From: Bacillota bacterium
GTDB lineage: Bacteria > Bacillota > Clostridia > Clostridiales > Clostridiaceae
Direction: 5' to 3'
Length of the DNA: 18,670 nucleotides
NCBI GenBank assembly: GCA_023417975.1
Contig: JAEZDX010000105.1
Span: 1-18,670, forward strand
In this document: positions 15,706 to 18,670 of the stretch, piece after piece
Numbering within the stretch: the stretch's first letter is position 1
Layout: each line of letters starts with the position of its first letter
Notes under the pieces: model-generated
The model's database searches: none
Told to the model about the DNA's origin: nothing
Seen by the model: the letters and a program-made list of their open reading frames with translations, nothing else
Made by a program: the position numbers and the translations under genes

Positions 15706-16621
15706 TTTTGAGGCGAAGAACATAATTGAATGTGAGAATCTCGTTAAAATATATAAAACTTCTGAAATAGAGGTACTTGCACTGCAGGGGTTGGATTTAG
15801 TAGTTGAAAAGGGAGAACTGATGGCCATTATCGGCAATAGCGGCAGCGGAAAGTCTACCCTTCTCAATATGATTGGAGGACTGGATAAACCATCAGCGGG
15901 AAAACTTATGGTAGACGGTAAAAATCTGTTTAAATTTAATGAAAAGCAAATGATTGAATACAAAAGAGAAACTGTTGGCTTCGTATGGCAGAACAATGCC
16001 AGAAATCTGATCCCCTATCTCACTGCTAAGCAGAATATTGATACAGTGATGGCAGCTAACCCTAAACATGAAAGAAAGTTCAATTCTATAGAGCTTTTGG
16101 ATATGGTTGGGCTAACTAATAGAAAAAACAGTAGACTGGGGCAGCTTTCCGGCGGAGAGCAGCAAAGAGTAGCTATAGCAATTGCACTGTGTAATAATCC
16201 AAAGATTTTACTTGCAGACGAACCCACAGGCGCTGTGGATACAAAAACTACGGGTATTATTCTGGATCTGTTCAGAGAATTGAATAGAACACTAGGGGTT
16301 ACTATAATTATTGTAACTCATGACATTCAGTTGTCTAAAAAGGTTGATAGAGTTGTAGCCATCAGAGATGGAAGAACAAGCAGCGAGATGATTCGAAAGA
16401 GATCTTATGCGGCGGAATTACAGTTGCTTAAAAATGGTATGTTGGATGCTGAGGTAGATGGCGATAAGGAAGAGACCCATGAGGAATTGGCAGTAATAGA
16501 TAAGGTTGGTAGAGTGCAAATACCTATGGAGTTATTAGATAAGGTAGGTTTAAAGGGTAAAAATAAGATTAAGGTAGAAACCGATGGGAATAGAATAATT
16601 CTTGCTCCGCCCAAAATGTAA
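15698..16621 (+). CDS. ABC transporter ATP-binding protein with C-terminal AbrB/SpoVT-like domain
   Basis: This 307-residue protein is longer than the usual 225-250 for the LolD/MacB family. Residues 1-235 form a complete ATPase: Walker A GNSGSGKS (46-53), signature LSGGEQQ (150-156), Walker B ILLADEP (170-176) and H-loop His208. After an acidic linker (about 245-262), residues 265-303 read AVIDKVGRVQIPMELLDKVG, then KIKVETDGNRIIL. This is the swapped-hairpin AbrB/SpoVT/MazE pattern of a conserved DK-GRxxIP strand, a helix, and a closing hairpin. Such domains normally dimerise and bind DNA or a toxin. ATG 15698 is chosen over 15683 because GGTGA (15685-15689) has an 8-nt spacer; the two genes then overlap by 8 nt. 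The ATPase probably serves the FtsX-type permease. What the tail does is open. Confidence 0.88.
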   Translation: MSDFEAKNIIECENLVKIYKTSEIEVLALQGLDLVVEKGELMAIIGNSGSGKSTLLNMIGGLDKPSAGKLMVDGKNLFKFNEKQMIEYKRETVGFVWQNNARNLIPYLTAKQNIDTVMAANPKHERKFNSIELLDMVGLTNRKNSRLGQLSGGEQQRVAIAIALCNNPKILLADEPTGAVDTKTTGIILDLFRELNRTLGVTIIIVTHDIQLSKKVDRVVAIRDGRTSSEMIRKRSYAAELQLLKNGMLDAEVDGDKEETHEELAVIDKVGRVQIPMELLDKVGLKGKNKIKVETDGNRIILAPPKM

Positions 16622-16700
16622 AAATAGGTTATACATTGTTATCATGAAAATTCTGTTGTAATATTAGTTTGAGTAAATAAAACAAGTTGATGCTTCAGAA

Positions 16701-16728
16701 TTATTAAATAAAAAAATGATGATATACT
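16701..16728 (+). promoter_or_regulatory. Candidate extended -10 promoter of the sensor kinase gene
   Basis: TATACT at 16723-16728 is preceded by TG at 16720-16721, giving an extended -10 element (TGnTATACT). A weak -35-like TTATTA lies at 16701-16706 with a 16-nt spacer. Transcription would begin near 16735, about 20 nt before ATG 16755. The 133-nt gap after the ATPase gene supports a separate unit. This is motif matching only, and AT-rich DNA yields chance hits. Confidence 0.45.
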
Positions 16729-16754
16729 AGATATTAATATAAGAGGTCTAAATT

Positions 16755-18563
16755 ATGAGAAAATTATTCTTTTCCCGATTTATAATGGACGATATTACTG
16801 TAAAAAACAAACTGATACTCCTAATGTTAAGTGTATTAGTGCCTGTTGTAGCTACCAATTTTATTATTTATTATGACATAAGTAAAAGTGCTAAGGAACA
16901 ACAAAATGGATTTCTGAGAGATACTATGCAAAGAGTGGAAGTAAATGTTACAAACAGAATTGACGAATGTATACGGGTAACGGATATATTTTATTTAGAT
17001 AATAAGCTGAGTATATTGCTTACAAATAATTACCCAAACTCCAATGATTATTATCAGGTCTATAACAGTGATTTAAAAGACTACTTTGGCAAATATACTA
17101 GATTGTATAAACAGATTTATGAGATGAATATATATGTGAGTAACCCCACTATTGTTAATGGAGGAGGATATTATCATATAGATGATACAATTAGAAATAT
17201 GTCTTGGTATAAAAATGCTGTAATATCCAATAATGATATTTATTTCGATCTATATATGGACAAGGATATTAATAATACTATAGAAAAAAGAACGGTACGA
17301 TATTTTAGTATTATAAGAAAGCTGGATAATCTGATTTATGGAGATGTGATAAAAAAAATTATAAAGCTGGATGTTGATTATAATTTCATAAACGGAATAA
17401 TAAGCAGTGAGAGCAAAGACGCAGATATTTTTATAGTTGACAGTAATAATAGTATTATTTTCTCTAATAATACACAGTATAGTAGTTTCACAAATGAATT
17501 CGTTTCCTTCGATACATATAAACCGAAATCAGATACTATTATGAAAAGTGGAGATATGTCAGGTGCATTTAAAGGTTATAAAGTTATTATTGCGGCACCT
17601 AAAAGCTTAGTTGTAGATAAGATTTCAGATTCTAATATATATTTTGTATTTCTTACACTTATAAATTTGGTCATTCCAAGCATAATTATTTTATTGATTT
17701 CTCGTTCTTTTAAAAATAGACTGGAAACGCTTTCAAAACATATGAAGACTATAAAGAATGACAAATTTAGTCTTAACCTTGTTCAATGCTCAGAAGGAAA
17801 GGATGAAATAGGACAGCTTATAGGCGAGTTCAACCGAATGGCTATTAGAATGGATGAGCTTATAAAGGATGTATATGAGGCAAGCTTAAAACAAAAGAAT
17901 CTGGAAATTGCTAAAAAACAAGCGGAATTAAATGCGCTTCAGAGTCAGATTAATCCTCATTTCCTATTTAATACTCTTGAAACAATAAGGATGAGAAGCT
18001 TGCTTAAAAGCGAAGCAGAGACTGCAGATATTATTAAGAATCTATCTAAGATGTTAAGGCGTTCATTAAATTGGAATGATGATTTAGTTACAATTTCCGA
18101 GGAAATATCTTTTACTGAAGATTTTCTAAGAATACAGACCTATAGATTTGAGGATAAGCTAAGATATGATATTTATGTAGATGATGAGGTTAAGACCTGT
18201 AGAATTCCTAAGCTTAGTATTATGACACTAGTAGAAAACGCATGTATACACGGTATTGAAAATATTGCGAGAGTAGGTACTGTATGGATTTGTGTGAAAG
18301 GTGATGGGAAAAAAGTTAAAATTACAGTAGCTGATGATGGAATAGGTATGCCGCAAGAAAAGGTAAGCAGGTTAGTGAGTTATCTAAATAACAATACATT
18401 AGTCAGTTACGATTCATCTAAAGGAATAGGCATTAAAAATACATGTATGAGGTTTTCAATGTTTTACGAAAATCAATTTACTTTTTCTCTAAAAAGTGAG
18501 GAAAATATAGGAACAAAAATAGAAATAGAGATACCGTATGAGATAAAGAAAAGTGATAATTAG
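16755..18563 (+). CDS. YesM/LytS-like sensor histidine kinase
   Basis: This 602-residue membrane kinase has TM1 at about residues 20-40, an extracellular sensor region at about 41-294 (Cache-like, with the NMSWYKNAV motif), TM2 at about 295-319, and a HAMP linker at about 318-371. The His_kinase domain follows with QINPHFLFNTLE, where His402 is the likely phosphorylated residue. The ATPase domain has N-box Asn495, DDGIGM at 527-532 and GIGIKN from 557. This is the architecture of kinases paired with AraC-type YesN regulators, which in Firmicutes often control carbohydrate uptake loci. The start is ATG 16755 with AGAGGT at 16742-16747. A response regulator gene follows 26 nt downstream. The probable ligand is an extracellular sugar or a sugar-loaded binding protein, inferred from the neighbouring importers. 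Confidence 0.93.
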   Translation: MRKLFFSRFIMDDITVKNKLILLMLSVLVPVVATNFIIYYDISKSAKEQQNGFLRDTMQRVEVNVTNRIDECIRVTDIFYLDNKLSILLTNNYPNSNDYYQVYNSDLKDYFGKYTRLYKQIYEMNIYVSNPTIVNGGGYYHIDDTIRNMSWYKNAVISNNDIYFDLYMDKDINNTIEKRTVRYFSIIRKLDNLIYGDVIKKIIKLDVDYNFINGIISSESKDADIFIVDSNNSIIFSNNTQYSSFTNEFVSFDTYKPKSDTIMKSGDMSGAFKGYKVIIAAPKSLVVDKISDSNIYFVFLTLINLVIPSIIILLISRSFKNRLETLSKHMKTIKNDKFSLNLVQCSEGKDEIGQLIGEFNRMAIRMDELIKDVYEASLKQKNLEIAKKQAELNALQSQINPHFLFNTLETIRMRSLLKSEAETADIIKNLSKMLRRSLNWNDDLVTISEEISFTEDFLRIQTYRFEDKLRYDIYVDDEVKTCRIPKLSIMTLVENACIHGIENIARVGTVWICVKGDGKKVKITVADDGIGMPQEKVSRLVSYLNNNTLVSYDSSKGIGIKNTCMRFSMFYENQFTFSLKSEENIGTKIEIEIPYEIKKSDN

Positions 18564-18589
18564 TTATACTAATTTCAGGGGGGATATCT

Positions 18590-18670
18590 ATGTTTAAGGC
18601 TTTGATAGTAGATGACGAACTTTACACAAGACAAGGATTAAAGATTTTAATAAACTGGGAAGAACTTGGC
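18590..18670 (+). CDS. Response regulator, N-terminal fragment (runs off the window)
   Basis: Only 27 codons are visible. They begin MFKALIVDDELYTRQGLKIL and end INWEELG, the start of a receiver domain with the acidic pair DDE after the first strand. The wording RQGLK..INWEELG is typical of YesN/AraC-type regulators, which carry a C-terminal helix-turn-helix pair; that part lies outside the window. CAGGGGGGA at 18577-18585 is its ribosome binding site. It is almost certainly the partner of the preceding sensor kinase. Confidence 0.88.
   Translation, partial: MFKALIVDDELYTRQGLKILINWEELG

Noticed and set aside
16649..16702. 7-bp inverted repeat AATTCTG/CAGAATT
   Set aside because: The arms are about 40 nt apart, AT-rich, and lack a T-run, so it is neither a terminator nor a convincing operator.
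1..18670. CRISPR arrays, tRNA genes, insertion sequences, phage attachment sites
   Set aside because: No regularly spaced repeats, cloverleaf-like sequences, transposase-like proteins or terminal inverted repeats were found on reading both strands.

Overview
The window is AT-rich with strong AGGAGG-type ribosome binding sites, frequent TTG/GTG starts, lipoprotein signals and a YesM/YesN-type two-component pair. This points to a low-GC Gram-positive, most likely a fermentative or plant-polysaccharide-using member of the Clostridia. The species cannot be named from the sequence. Every convincing gene is on the + strand. There are no tRNAs, rRNAs, transposons or CRISPR arrays.

Region 1 (1-11030) looks like one long operon ending at an intrinsic terminator at 11002-11030. 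Its order is nearly mirror-symmetric: sugar-type solute-binding protein (5' end cut off by the window), two sugar ABC permeases, an exported NHL-repeat/TPR protein with a C-terminal membrane anchor, a YIP1-family membrane protein, an exported DUF5696-type protein, a second pair of sugar ABC permeases, and a second solute-binding lipoprotein carrying a CBM9-like domain. There is no importer ATPase in the window. As in many Firmicute carbohydrate ABC systems, energy is probably supplied by a shared MsmX-type ATPase encoded elsewhere.

Region 2 (11113-16621) encodes a MacA/HlyD-like adaptor lipoprotein, a large duplicated FtsX/MacB-type permease, and two different LolD/MacB-type ATPases. The second ATPase ends in an AbrB/SpoVT-like DNA-binding fold, a clear oddity. 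This resembles a Gram-positive MacAB-type machine, either an exporter or a mechanotransmission complex.

Region 3 (16720-18670) has its own candidate extended -10 promoter. It encodes a YesM/LytS-like sensor kinase with an extracellular sensor domain, then the first 27 codons of a receiver-domain response regulator, probably YesN/AraC type.

Working model (inference): the sensor kinase and regulator control a surface glycan-handling locus. Two SBP/permease sets import oligosaccharides, the NHL, YIP1 and DUF5696 proteins form or serve an envelope glycan-processing assembly, and the MacAB-like complex exports or remodels an envelope component. The NHL-YIP1-DUF5696 trio between two importers, the CBM9-tailed binding protein and the AbrB-tailed ATPase are the most interesting parts.
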